Below are positions 45,003-57,115 of a stretch of DNA of 64,000 nt, one piece after another. Source of the stretch: Phymorhynchus buccinoides. Its lineage: Eukaryota > Mollusca > Gastropoda > Neogastropoda > Raphitomidae. The notes under the pieces are model-generated. The model did not search any database. It saw nothing but the letters and a program-made list of their open reading frames with translations, and had not been told where the DNA came from. How positions within the stretch are numbered: the stretch's first letter is position 1; each line of letters starts with the position of its first letter. Position numbers and translations under genes: made by a program. The stretch lies in the NCBI GenBank assembly GCA_017654935.2, contig CM065686.1:24662335-24726334 (forward strand). Reading direction: 5' to 3'.

Positions 45003-46163
45003 CAAAACACAACTTAACAACTGGAATGTTTTGGAGATATCTACCTGTATTAACCATACAACATTCACACAAAACACAACTTAACAACTGGAATATTTGG
45101 GGATATCTACCTTTATTAACCATACAACATTCACACAAAACACAACTTAACAACTGGAATGTTTTGGGGATATCTACCTGTATTAACCATACAACATGTT
45201 TTGGGGATATCTACCTTTATTAACCATACAACATTCACACAAAACACAACTTAACAACTGGAATATTTTGGGGATATCTACCTGTATTAACCATACAACA
45301 TGTTTTGGGGATATCTACCTTTATTAACCATACAACATTCACACAAAACACAACTTAACAACTGGAATGTTTTGGGGATATATACCTTTATTAACCATAC
45401 AACATTCACACAAAACACAACTTAACAACTGGAATATTTGGGGATATCTACCTTTATTAACCATACAACATTCACACAAAACACAACTTAACAACTGGAA
45501 TATTTGGGGATATCTACCTTTATTAACCATACAACATTCACACAAAACACAACTTAACAACTGGAATATTTGGGGATATCTACCTTTATTAACCATACAA
45601 CATTCACACAAAACACAACTTAACAACTGCAATGCTTTGGGGATATCTACCTGTATTAACCATACAACATGTTTTGGGGATATCTACCTGTATTAACCAT
45701 ACAACATGTTTTGGGGATATCTACCTATATTAACCATACAACATTCACACAAAACACAACTTAACAACTGGAATGTTTTGGGGATATATACCTGTATTAA
45801 CCATACAACATTCACACAAAACACAACTTAACAACTGGAATATTTGGGGATATCTACCTTTATTAACCATACAACATTCACACAAAACACAACTTAACAA
45901 CTGGAATATTTGGGGATATCTACCTTTATTAACCATACAACATTCACACAAAACACAACTTAACAAATGGAATATTTGGGGATATCTACCTTTATTAACC
46001 ATACAACATGCTTTGGGGATATCTACCTGTATTAACCATACAACATGTTTTGGGGATATCTACTTGTATTAACCATACAACATTCATACAAAACACAACT
46101 TAACAACTGGAATGTTTTGGGGATATCTACCTGTATTAACCATACAACATGTTTTGGGGATAT
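45003..46163. repeat. 66-bp minisatellite, left part
   Basis: Units contain CACACAAAACACAACTTAAC, GGGGATATCTACCT and TTATTAACCATACAACAT, with short units lacking the first part. The array resumes at 47871 after an insertion. Confidence 0.92.
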
Positions 46164-47870
46164 AGAACTGAGGCAATGTCAAAAGGTGCTTTCCAAGCAA
46201 GTGAAAAATGAAATGTCATTGTCAGCCATTCTTTTGACCTTTTCTGTTTCTTTTCAACTCCAATAAAATGACTTTGTGTGAATTTATGGATAAATTAGCT
46301 TAGATTATGAATTATCACAATTTTAAATTGGCTTCAGGAGGCATGTTACTTGTGACACGTGACAACATAAAGTACTATGCTGTGTGAAGAGTAAAGCAAA
46401 GATCATCTTCATAAAGCAGAAATAAATAAAGTCACATTGCTAGAATAATCTGGTATAGTTGTTTTTGACACTTTAGTAATAACACATGTGTTATGCTTAA
46501 TTTTGTATCATCACCTACACATACGTCATTGCCTCACTCGCACACAATTGCCTACCATAAAAGAAAATCTCAGAAACAGCAAACAAATGTTTATTTCTTC
46601 AAAGAAACATTCCATGTGTATATTGTAAAGTAATGATAAAAAAATTCCAGCCAAATGAATAAGAGAGTAGAACTTTATTTATGTTACTTGCTACACAAAT
46701 CCATGTGACGACAAATTGAAGTGTTGTCACAGGTAGCAAGTAACATGTGATTGAAGTCATTAAGTCTCATAAACCAACAGAAAAGAAAGTACTTTTTCAA
46801 GAAATATTGCTTCAGTATTACTGAAACAGCCAAAGTGTTGTGAAGTAAACTTGTAATGTGCCTAATTTCAACTTAAAATCGTAACTCATGAGTTACTTGT
46901 GACATGTGACACCACAAGATCTCCCGTCACAGGGGGTCTCTTACCCTACAACATAATTTTGGCACCCACTAGCAGAAGAGTAGATCAAAATAAAGAAGTT
47001 TTGTGCCAAGCTGTCAATATTTCCATCCAAATTATTGCTTCAATCGAATTAATATAAAAATGAACTATGGTTTGTGTGTTACTTGCTACAAGATTATGTT
47101 ACTTGTGACATAAATTCCTCCGTGACAAAAAATTTTTATGAGCCTTCTCTTCGCTCTTTCGATGTTGAAAAGAGTGGAAAAGCTATTGAGCATTGCACAC
47201 TGAGTCGAAGGTTTACAGAAACTGGGGGTTCCGTTCTTGTTGACTGAATTTTTTAATTGTAATAAGCATTGAAAGCTCATAAGTGTTACTTGTGACGTCG
47301 TGACGACAATCCGTAAATGATGTAATTTTGCTAACTATTACCACAAAAAAACTATTGTACTAATAGGTGTTAAAAAGAGCAACTTCCAATGGATCTATAA
47401 CCTTCATTTTAGACTTGTTCCATATTTTTGTTAGTCAAGGGAAACAGTTATCTGCTAGCTCTCAATGTGACGACAATTGTAGCAAGTAACATACCGACTT
47501 TGAGGTCATATTACCGTAAAGATACACATGAACATTTTATTTTGAACATTATTATAGTTGCAAAGATTACAGAAGAACATAATACAACTGAAAATGGGTT
47601 TGCTATTTGCATCTATTTGGAACTACAAGCCCTCCAAGTGGTGCACTGTTCACCACAGTCAAAATGCACGCCGATTTCGGCCATCTAGTGCCGGTATTTT
47701 CGCTAATAGTTTTTTAATTTGATGTCTTCAATAGCTTTTACTGTTTAATAAACATTTTTAATGTTTCTACAACACAGACAGACTAATCACTGAGATCATA
47801 AGCATCATGAAATTAAGTTATGGACAATTTTGTGAGGTAGGGGTGGGGCATGGCACCTTTTGACATCATG
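46164..47870. mobile_element. 1.7-kb element inserted in the 66-bp minisatellite
   Basis: The array breaks in GGGGATAT at 46163 and restarts with ATCTACC at 47871, i.e. within one repeat unit. Near the two breaks lie inverted 14-mers ATGTCAAAAGGTGC (46176-46189) and GCACCTTTTGACAT (47853-47866). No transposase frame is present. Inside, the 12-mers GTTACTTGTGAC and GTTACTTGCTAC occur eight times in both orientations. Confidence 0.7.
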
Positions 47871-48098
47871 ATCTACCTTTATTAACCATACAACATTCAC
47901 ACAAAACACAACTTAACAACTGGAATATTTGGGGATATCTACCTTTATTAACCATACAACATTCACACAAAACACAACTTAACAACTGGAATATTTGGGG
48001 ATATCTACCTGTATTAAACCATACAACATTCACACAAAACACAACTTAACAACTGGAATATTTGGGGATATCTACCTTTATTAAACCATACAACATAG
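47871..48098. repeat. 66-bp minisatellite, right part
   Basis: About four units of the array described at 45003-46163. Confidence 0.92.
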
Positions 48099-48906
48099 TA
48101 CCGCCGCCTGAGAATTAAACTATAGTAACTCAAACTTGGTCAATTTTTAAGTGTTGGGCTTACTAGTTGATCAAGGCAAGACACATAATCTAACACAGCT
48201 GTAAAGGACAATTTGCACAGTTAAAACAGTGACGGTGACACCACATGAATGTGGAATTTTTTTTAACCTGAAATTACCAAAATAATTTCTTCTCCTGTAA
48301 AGTGACGTCTTTCAACACAGCACTTTAATTCCTACACAGCAATACAAAAGCATCAGAACAATACTTCAATCCACTCATCACATCCAATCTGAATAAAAAA
48401 GAAACACCCTGAAGTTAGCGAAAGGACCCACAAATGCACTGGCCTCACCTGCCCTACCAACACAAGAGCAGCCGTACACCAACCGTGGAAGCCTGTGTTG
48501 TGTTGCAAAGGGTGTAACAGTTAAGAATGTATCAAGACAATACTTCCCCTCTTCACATCCACTCTGTAAATAACGTCGCTTTACCCTTGTTGTGTACCAT
48601 TAGTTTGTGTGGTGTCTGATTCAGGGATGCTGCAGCCGGTTTTAATTTTGTTCCTGAACAAATATTGTTGACTCATAGGAGTGAGCTACTTCAACATCTC
48701 TGGGAGGAAAAGGTTTGCAAACATTGCCAGTGGACAGAAAAGCACACACACACACACGCACACATGTTTCACATACATTGTTTCAGAAAGTAACTACATA
48801 ACAATAAAACCTCACATCATATTTTCCTTCCATGAAAAGCAATCCTATTAAAAAAAATTCTTAGATTGAGTGAAAAAAAATAATTATGCAAATCCTGATT
48901 GCTTAC
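48099..48906. other. ARID5 intron, no feature recognised
   Basis: A+T-rich intron with a short CA repeat at 48744-48764. The phrase CCTGCCCTACCAACACAAGAGCA near 48448 recurs near 55494, so some dispersed repeat is present. Confidence 0.5.
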
Positions 48907-49004
48907 CGTTCATAGTGTCGGCGAGTACAGGTGGCAGCACTTGTGCTACTTGCATGGCCTCCAAGTTCATCGTAGAGGATTTTCCACTTGCGTTTCTCGC
49001 AAAT
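48907..49004 (-). CDS. ARID5B: ARID5 exon, C-terminal half of ARID domain
   Basis: Acceptor TTGTATTCCAG, donor AACG|GTAAGC, 98 nt, phase 0 to 2. It reads ICEKRKWKILYDELGGHASS followed by TSAATCTRRHYE, matching human ARID5B WKHIYDELGGNPGSTSAATCTRRHYER. The tryptophan, YDELGG and TRRHYE are signature residues of the ARID fold's last helices. Confidence 0.97.
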
Positions 49005-49299
49005 CTGGAATACAAGTGTATTGGTTGGTTGGTAGAATTTATAACTGACGTTTATCTTTGCTGAATTAACCATACTAACAATGGATACGACTTACAATGC
49101 GGTGACAGCTTTCCACAAACCTAGCGAAGACAACAAAAGGACAGTTAGATTCAATGAGAGAGATAGAGAAAAAGACAAACAGACAGACAGAGTGCAAGTT
49201 TCTGTTTTGAATTTTCACCAAAAAATGGATGTCTGTGATTTGGAAAAAAATCGTATGCTTTTATTTTCATACTGATTATACAATATTAAAAGAGCATAC

Positions 49300-49352
49300 C
49301 TTTGTGTAGCCACCAAGTCGCTTAGCAGCCTTGTAAAACTCGTACAGGTCAA
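49300..49352 (-). CDS. ARID5B: ARID5 exon, middle of ARID domain
   Basis: Acceptor TTTCCCCCAG, donor AAAG|GTATGC, 53 nt, phase 1 to 0. The peptide DLYEFYKAAKRLGGYTK matches the ARID core, where most members have LxxLYxxVxxxGGxxxV. LGGY agrees with ARID5. Confidence 0.95.
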
Positions 49353-49944
49353 CTGGGGGAAAAAAGGCAGAAAAAAGATGCTTAGTTGCTAGATAATGCA
49401 CCATGAGAGCACACACACACACATATGTATGCATACAGACACGCACAGACGTATGCACGCACGCACACACAAGAGGACAAATCTCTATTGGTAAAATGGG
49501 TATTAACAAAACAAAAACAACCCTTTGTTGAATTCAGTTGAAGGCATCAGAATAGTCCACAACTCCCCCCCGTGGGGATACCGGGGGTCTTTTGTACAAA
49601 TAGTTCCCCCACCTTCTGAAAGTTCTGTGCTTGTAACTTCCTCTAATTCTGTCATTCTCTTTGATTCTGCCTTTTCCCTTTGCTTACTGTCATCTGCTAT
49701 CGTTCTATCTCACTGGTCCATTCTCCTGCCTTTTTTCCTATAAATTCTTACAAAGATTTCTTCAGCCGAAGTCGGACATACTGGGCCTACCTATTTCTTA
49801 GGCGCATAACGGCAGCATGACACATCTACGCTCATATGACAGGAAACTGTCTGAGCAAACGAAGAAGAAGAAGAAGAAGTCCACAACTCCACAGCACTGA
49901 AGTCAAGGACACAGAGGCCGTCTAAGCCCCAGTGGGATTCAGAG

Positions 49945-50192
49945 TTAACCCTTTCACCGCCAATGTCGCATTTTAGCACCACAATGATTTAACACCCATG
50001 TCACAAAAAGGCTTCAAACCAGGGTCTGTTATCCAAAGAGCCTATTTTCATAATTTTGGGAGGTAAGGAAGGATAGGACTTACTTTAAATATGTCAAAGA
50101 GGAATCCCCACTATTGCCGCCGATTTTTTTCTCTACCCAGGTAAGTTTAATGGAACATTTTTGCTGAAAATGGCTGGCGGCGAAAGGGTTAA
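49945..50192. mobile_element. piggyBac-like MITE family P, 248 bp
   Basis: TTAA at 49945-49948 and 50189-50192. The inverted ends CCCTTTCACCGCCA and TGGCGGCGAAAGGG (with small differences) are the clearest of the family. Confidence 0.85.
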
Positions 50193-50699
50193 TGCTGGCT
50201 TTTACAAGGAAGAAAAAGCCACCACTTAAGATTGTCATTTGAGCACAAAGCAGCATTCAACAAAAGAGTGAGTCCTGTGGACACCAGAAACACACACTCT
50301 CCGCAATTATTCATTTTTTCGAAAATGTGCAAACCTCTGATTGGCCATGACATTATAGACATGAAAATAATAAGGCAGGACTGCGCCTAGCTCTTTTCAG
50401 CACATAAAACCTAATGGGTATTGCTATGCAATGCTTAGAAGAAACCAACAAAACGGGGGGAAATTGACAGAATGTGTGCTTGTGTGTGTGTGTGTATGTT
50501 AAAGGATAAAGGGGGAAAGGACTGCAAACAAACCTGTAAACAGACAGCCATGAACATCTGTGTCGTTTCCAACTATGCCTTTCATACAGCAAGGAGGCAG
50601 CTCAGCTGCTGTTTTGGAGGGGTGGGCTAAAGAGTTTGTTCACAGAGGAGATGCCTAGCCCACGTTACATCCCCACTCACTGGCACCAAGAAAAAGGAC

Positions 50700-50944
50700 T
50701 TAACCCTTTCGCCGCCAGATGTTTTTCATCCAAAAGATACCATTAAACTTAACTGGGTAGAGAACAAAAGTATCTGCAATATTGTGAATTCCTCTGTGAC
50801 GTGTATAACATTAGGCCTATCCTTACCTCCCAAAATGAAGAAAATAGGGTCTTCGGATAACAGGCGCTGCCTCGATGCCTTTTAGTGACATGGGTGTTAA
50901 ACCATTGTGGTGCATAAATGCGACATTGGCGGTGAACGGGTCAA
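50700..50944. mobile_element. piggyBac-like MITE family P, inverted copy
   Basis: The reverse complement of the 49945 element with a decayed right end. It begins TTAACCCTTTCGCCGCCA. The two copies lie 507 bp apart in opposite orientation. Confidence 0.8.
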
Positions 50945-51246
50945 AGGCAAAACAAACAATCCTTTGAATCGGCTCAGTGCCTGCTCTTCGCTACAAAGGG
51001 AAGGAAGAGTAAAGCGAAAAGCGCATTGAGTTGCTTAGCAAGATTATGCGCTATATAAGCATTATTAATTATTTAATATTTTTAAGAGCTGCTTGCGGGC
51101 GTGTTGAGAGAAGGAGTGGCTTAAAACTGCCATCGCTTCGTTCACACACCCCTGGGGCGGTCTAAAGACAGCTGGCTTGCTGTGAACAAAGTGTTTCAGT
51201 GGCAGGTCCATCGATGCCCACTACAACTGACGAGGCAGCCACTCAC

Positions 51247-51415
51247 TCTGCTTGAAGCCCAGGGAGGGCAGGCGGTCGATGGGGGAGTTGCGGGTGGCCA
51301 TGAACTTGTACAGCTTCTTGAGGAACAGCCTCTCCTCCTCGTCGCCCACCTTGGGCTTCACCGAATCCGTGATTCCGTTACGGCTCTCGCTGCTCCGGCT
51401 CTGGATCCTCATCGA
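51247..51415 (-). CDS. ARID5B: ARID5 exon, start of ARID domain
   Basis: Acceptor GATGTTCAG, donor CAGA|GTGAGT, 169 nt, phase 0 to 1. It reads DEEERLFLKKLYKFMATRNS, then PIDRLPSLGFKQ, matching human ARID5B DEQAFLVALYKYMKERKTPIERIPYLGFKQ. This is the first helix and loop of the ARID DNA-binding domain. A poly-G run (51438-51468) lies just upstream on the genome, near the acceptor. Confidence 0.97.
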
Positions 51416-51437
51416 CTGAACATCGACAGAGAGAAGT

Positions 51438-51468
<31 letters not shown>
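51438..51468. repeat. Poly-G run of about 30 bp
   Basis: On the transcript strand this is a C run 20 bp upstream of the ARID exon acceptor, so it may serve as the pyrimidine tract. Confidence 0.9.
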
Positions 51469-51469
51469 A

Positions 51470-52416
51470 AGATCACCAGTAATGTGCGCAACATTTTGAA
51501 GGATAAAAAATAATCATTTTTTTCCTTAAAAGTAAAGAGGAAGATAAGCTCCATGTTAAAGCGGAGCAAACAAAAGGACATGGACTGAACATGTACAGAG
51601 AGAAGCGGGGGAAATATCAGTAATGTGCTCAACATTTTGGGAGGGAAAAAAGTATGATTATCTTTTACAAAAAGAAGAAAAGATAAGCTCTGTGTTAAAG
51701 GAGAAAAAAAGGACAGGGAATCTTATCATAAATTTTGGAGAGAAAGACACTTCTCGCTCCTGCTCTGGATCATCGTTGAATGACGAGCATCATATTTTGA
51801 GAAAACAACAACTTTATTATGCTTCTAATTTAGTTTTTTAGGATTAGATATCATGCGTCAATTCCTTTATTTTAGGAAAAAATAAGCTCCATGCTTTTGG
51901 AGGAAAAAACAATATTGTCATTTTTTTTTTTTTAGAGAGAGAAAAAAAGGATCATACATTTTGGAGAGAAATGCACTAAGAATTTTTCTAGGGAAAAAGT
52001 TATAACTAGCACACTCATAATTTACAAGGGCATTCTGCATGAAAAGTTACATACCACTATGTTAAGATTTTAAGTTTAAGTCAAGGTTTAAGTTTACATG
52101 GACTGTTATTTCGTTACTGTTTTTTCTTTCTTCTGTTTTAGGTATAAGAGATGTTTTCCTTAAACAACAAACAGTATTAAACAAAACTCTGTGTGTGTGC
52201 GCATGCCTGTATGAGCATGTGTGTTGTGTGCGCGCATGTGCATTTGTGATATTTGTCTGCGCTGGTAAACATTTGTTCAGGCATAAACCACAAAACATAA
52301 TACCAAACACATTCCTACATATTTACCCAAAGGACCAAGTTTACATAGAGCGGTTAGTTTTTCTCACAACCTCAGCTCCCCCCTTCCACACAGCTGTGCT
52401 GCTGAGCATTCATTAC
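51470..52416. other. ARID5 intron, no gene recognised
   Basis: Contains two or three diverged copies of a phrase with GGAAAGATAAGCTC, ACATTTTG and AGGACATGG (51475-51735). A+T-rich otherwise. Confidence 0.5.
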
Positions 52417-52526
52417 CTTGGGGGCTGAACCCGAAGTGTTGGAGCTGTGGTCAGAGCCGTAGCTGTTGCTGTCAGAGTCATCCCGCTTCAGCTTGCGCTT
52501 GCGAGGACGACCCTTCAGGTTAGGGG
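52417..52526 (-). CDS. ARID5B: ARID5 exon with AT-hook-like basic motif
   Basis: Acceptor TACTCTACAG, donor CCAAG|GTAATG, 110 nt, phase 1 to 0. It starts APNLKGRPRKRKLKRDD, matching APNLKGRPRKKK in human ARID5B. The GRPRK core resembles an AT-hook and a nuclear localisation signal. A Ser/Asp-rich tail follows. Confidence 0.97.
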
Positions 52527-52948
52527 CTGTAGAGTACAAAGATACAAATAAATTCATGGGTATTTCTACAAAATCCTGGAAAAAATGAAAAGCAGGAGGT
52601 CCATAGGCTGCCTAGTCCCTGGCGAAGAAAACTGATACCTTCAACGTACATTCAAGTCTTTTTTCATGGAGAGCTGTAGTGAGCTGAACCTTTGTTTCAA
52701 TTTGAATAATTTGTAATCTCCAATTCAACACTTGATTAAAAAAAAGAAGTTTAAAACCAAGTAAATCTTTAGGCAAATCACTGCCTACTTCTGCATTAAG
52801 TCGTCTGACTTAGCGCGATTTTAAGGTTCAGACATACCCACCCAAATTCATGTTTTTTTATGCGTTTTTGTGTGTGTTTTTTTAAAGGAGAAAATGTCTG
52901 GACTGGTTCATGATCAGAAAGTCTCACTACCTTGCTTGATAGGAAACA

Positions 52949-52981
<33 letters not shown>

Positions 52982-53284
52982 AAGGTTCTGAATTCAACAA
53001 ATACTGGACCACACTCCATGGTAAAGAAATCAGAATATTTTGATTGGTTTGTAACATCACATCACATTTTAAAATGTGCATGTGCATTATGAAATAATAA
53101 TTTTATTTATAAAGCGAAATAATCCATTGAAAATGCTCTATGCGCTTTACAATGACAAGATAGGAAGATGACATAAGGTATTGAAATAAAAACAAATCAT
53201 CAAAATTTATGACAAGTAACAATATAACCCCAAAATTTCAGCTATCATGGGTGGGTTGGAAACGACAGACAAAGGGTCACGTAC

Positions 53285-53521
53285 CTAAGTGCTCCAGGTG
53301 GAAGTCGAGGTCCTCCAGGTCGCGGTACTCGAAGACCTCCCTGCAGAACATGACGCGGAGGCCGCGGCGCAGGCTGGTGATCCCGCCGATGGCCATGACC
53401 AGCACGCTCCTCAGCCACGCGTCGCTCAGCGACTCCAGGCGCCGCAGCACCGTGCGGTAGCGGCAGTACCGCGGGTACGTCATGATGGCCACGGGGGCCA
53501 GCAGCTTCTCCGGGTCCATGC
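53285..53521 (-). CDS. ARID5B: ARID5 exon, conserved pre-ARID region
   Basis: Acceptor CCCCTGACCAG, donor TTAG|GTACGT, 237 nt, phase 1 to 1. It contains APVAIMTYPRYCRYRTVLRR, MAIGGITSL and VMFCREVFEYRDL, matching VIVLSYPQYCRYRSMLKR, LALGGIAVV and ILYCRDTFDHPTL in human ARID5B. The acceptor-side end of this exon has partial copies at 54836-54910 and 54987-55060. Confidence 0.95.
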
Positions 53522-53554
53522 CTGGTCAGGGGGGAAAGTCACGCCAGTTAGTAT

Positions 53555-53556
53555 TA

Positions 53557-53590
<34 letters not shown>

Positions 53591-53800
53591 GTGCCCATGC
53601 ACTTAGCACATGTTAAACCCAGTGGCAACGAAAAAGTTGTCATTTGGTCAAAATTTAACACCCCCCCTTTCCTTCCTCATCAATGACACACAAAAAATCG
53701 CATGCAAAAAAATGGGTGGCACGCCTCTGGCTGCGGCGCGCTCTCCAGGTGGGAGCAGCCTGATTTTCACAGAGATGCCTCTGTAACTATAAAGTACCTA
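53555..53800 (+). repeat. SINE family S, copy 2 (5'-truncated)
   Basis: Matches 36250-36509 from TTTCGGATGAGA to CTATAAAGTACCTA. The tRNA-like head is missing. It lies in the ARID5 intron about 34 bp from the exon acceptor and appears to split the first unit of the 80-bp array. Confidence 0.85.
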
Positions 53801-53805
53801 ATTCT

Positions 53806-54820
53806 AGACAACACAAAATGGCAAAATATGCAGAGGAGGCAATTCCTCAGTCAACATGGGTGAAAGTCATGTGAGTTAGTGTTCTAGACCACATAAAATG
53901 GCAAAATCTGTAGAGGAGGCAATTCCTCAGTCAACATGGGTGAAAGTCATGTGAGTTAGTGTTCTAGACCACATAAAATGGCAAAATCTGTAGAGGAGGC
54001 AATTCCTCAGTCAACATGGGTGAAAGTCATGTGAGTTAGTGTTCTAGACCACATAAAATGGCAAAATCTGTAGAGGAGGCAATTCCTCAGTCAACATGGG
54101 TGAAAGTCATGTGAGTTAGTGTTCTAGACCACATAAAATGGCAAAATCTGTAGAGGAGGCAATTCCTCAGTCAACATGGGTGAAAGTCATGTGAGTTAGT
54201 GTTCTAGACCACATAAAATGGCAAAATCTGTAGAGGAGGCAATTCCTCAGTCAACATAGGTGAAAGTCATGTGAGTTAGTGTTCTAGACCACATAAAATG
54301 GCAAAATCTGTAGAGGAGGCAATTCCTCAGTCAACATAGGTGAAAGTCATGTGAGTTAGTGTTCTAGACCACATAAAATGGCAAAATCTGTAGAGGAGGC
54401 AATTCCTCAGTCAACATGGGTGAAAGTCATGTGAGTTAGTGTTCTAGACCACATAAAATGGCAAAATCTGTAGAGGAGGCAATTCCTCAGTCAACATAGG
54501 TGAAAGTCATGTGAGTTAGTGTTCTAGACCACATAAAATGGCAAAATCTGTAGAGGAGGCAATTCCTCAGTCAACATGGGTGAAAGTCATGTGAGTAAGT
54601 GTTCTAGACCACATAAAATGGCAAAATCTGTAGAGGAGGCAATTCCTCAGTCAACATAGGTGAAAGTCATGTGAGTTAGTGTTCTAGACCACATCAAATG
54701 GCAAAATCTGTAGAGGAGGCAATTCCTCAGTCAACATGGGTGAAAGTCATGTGAGTTAGTGTTCTAGACCACATAAAATGGCAAAATCTGTAGAGGAGGC
54801 AATTCCTCAGTCAACACTGA
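53806..54820. repeat. 80-bp minisatellite, about 12 units
   Basis: Units contain GTGAAAGTCATGTGAGTTAG, TGTTCTAGACCACATAAAAT and AGAGGAGGCAATTCCTCAGT. GTGAAAGTCA...AGTTAGT is related to the intron next to the exon at 53521, which seems to be the source. Confidence 0.95.
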
Positions 54821-55160
54821 CTGGTTCAGTATTTTACATCATGATGGCCACAGGGGACCAGCAGCTTCTCCAGGTCCATGCCTGGTCAGGGGTGAAAGTC
54901 ACGTGAGTTAGTCTTCTAGACCACATGAAATGGCAAAATCTGTAGAGGAGGCAATTCCTCAGTCAACACTGACTGGTTCAGTATTTTACGTCATGATGGC
55001 CACAGGGGGCCAGCAGCTTCTCCAGGTCCATGCCTGGTCAGGGGTGAAAGTCACGTGAGTTAGTCTTCTAGACCACATGAAATGGCAAAATCTGTAGAGG
55101 AGGCAATTCCTCAGTCAACACTGACTGGTTCAGTATTTTACATCATGATGGCCACAGCTA
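54817..55160. repeat. 152-bp higher-order units with captured ARID5 exon end
   Basis: Two full units and a partial third contain the 80-bp unit plus TCATGATGGCCACAGG, CCAGCAGCTTCTCCAGGTCC and ATGCCTGGTCAGGGG, a copy of the 5' end and acceptor of exon 53285-53521. Confidence 0.92.
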
Positions 55161-56389
55161 TGGGGCTAGGGTCTTCACTGGGTCCACGACCATTATCAAT
55201 CAAGGTTAGAAACCATTAGTAGGCATAGCTCTACATAAAATAGCAAAATGATTTTATCCCCACATCAGCATTTAGGATTCATGAGAGAGCCAGTCTGTGG
55301 TTTAAACAGCCACCGTTCAAAACTGAAACATAATTATCTTAGCATCCAGCTATCTATCAGCTTTCAAAGAGTGCATGTCCCATAATATTATGAGCAGGTT
55401 GCACGACATAAAGCCAATTCATCGGCTTTCAAAGAATGAGTTATCAATGCGCCCTGAAAAAGAAACCCTCAAAGGTGCCAATGAGACCCAGAGTTGCCCT
55501 ACCAACACAAGAGCAATGACCTGCTTCATAGACGCCACAATGTCTCCCCCCCACCCCCCTCTAGCCCACCTCATCCCTCCAGCCATTAGCACTTCCACCA
55601 GAAAACAAACATAAAAGAAACAAAACATTAACATTCATGTTCTTACACCTATAATAACGAACTTGGGTTCAGACCAACACAACCATGGTGTTGAACTGCG
55701 GTTATAATCAACTAAACCACCACTGTTCCACAAGCACATGCAGTCAGCTTCAAGTTTATTGTGGACTTTTTCAGAAGGTTTCTTGGGCTAGTTGCCACCT
55801 TCATCCATGCTTGCCCCCACCCCCCACCCTCTCCACCCCCCAAAGAAATTGATGACAGTTGATCTTCAAGGCCACACGCAGACAGATAACGCAGATTCCC
55901 CCCAAACCTGTTCAGATGGGAAACCAGGGGTGCAGGCAAGGGACATAATTATCTGGTTTGCAAATACCCCAACCGAAATCCACTCAGAAAAGAGAGAAAA
56001 GCTGAGGTAAATAGCTAAAAACACAACTAACCCCCTCTGGCAGAACATCTTTCAACCAAAACCAATTCAGGAAAGAGGGGAAAGCAGGGATAAGAGAAAA
56101 GAATGTTACTTCTCTGGGAGAATTCTTCAACTAAAAACACACTAAGGGTCAGAAAGAAAAGCATGGATAAACAGAAAAGAGCATAACTCTCTGCAGAAAT
56201 ATAAAATCAACATATTAAGGGGCAAAGAAAAAAACAAAGAAACAAACAACAAACACAAAAAAAAGCAATCTCGTTGCAAAAATCTAAAACCAACTCAGGT
56301 AAGAGAAAAGCAGAGGTCAAGGTCAAGAGAACAATAACCTCTCTCAGGATGAAAATCTTTCAACCAAAGCTTACAGATTATACATCTGC

Positions 56390-56545
56390 ATCGTTAAAAA
56401 TTCGGGACTTTCCTGGAGTTGCACTGCCTCCGGGCATTGCCTCCAGGATTGCTCCCACCATCTTTATATATACAAATGTCCCATATGTGTCTGTTTCAGA
56501 CCAGAGGACGTTAAACGGATTTTCATTCATTCATTCAACCAAAGC
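56390..56545 (+). repeat. Short interspersed repeat, copy 2 (plus)
   Basis: Partner of 4575-4720; ends in TTTTCATTCATTCATTCAA, a simple tail consistent with a retroposed element. Confidence 0.65.
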
Positions 56546-56841
56546 AAGATGAAAGGGGAAGAAAAAAAAATCAAGGTTTGTAAAAATGTGAAGCACATAT
56601 CGTATTATACGGACTAAAAGGCAACCCTTTTTCCCCAGACTAAGACCTCATACGCCTTATGACTTTTAATATAATAACAAGTATCATAATAAAAATCTAA
56701 TTCTGAATGTGTGTACATTTGGGAGGGGGTGCACCTTATAATAAGGTCTCCTTATCGTTGGCAAAATATGGTAACCTCTCTGAAGAAATCTTCAACTGAA
56801 ACCAACTTCGGTAAGAAAGAAAGGCATGAAGAAAGAGAAGA

Positions 56842-56998
56842 CAGTGGAACCTCCCTTATAAGACCTTCAAAACTCATCCTAAATGAGGTCTTATAAGGGA
56901 GGTAATCTTAATACTTACAAAGAAGGGCAATGTCTCAGAGAAGGTCTTATGTTGGAGGGAGTCTTATAATGGGAGGCCTTATAAGGGATGTTCCACTG
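56842..56998. mobile_element. Tc1/mariner-like MITE with CAGTGGAACCTCCC ends
   Basis: Inverted ends CAGTGGAACCTCCC and GGGATGTTCCACTG, with TA following the right end. The interior repeats CTTATAAG(A/G)CC phrases in both orientations, so the element is almost entirely self-complementary. Confidence 0.75.
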
Positions 56999-57115
56999 TA
57001 TAACACCACCTTCCAGAAACTGGAAGAAACTCTTTCATCCAAAGCCAACCCAGATGAGAAGAAAACAAAATCATAATAAGTAAAAGTGCATAAAACGGAA
57101 AACAAAAAAACTTTG

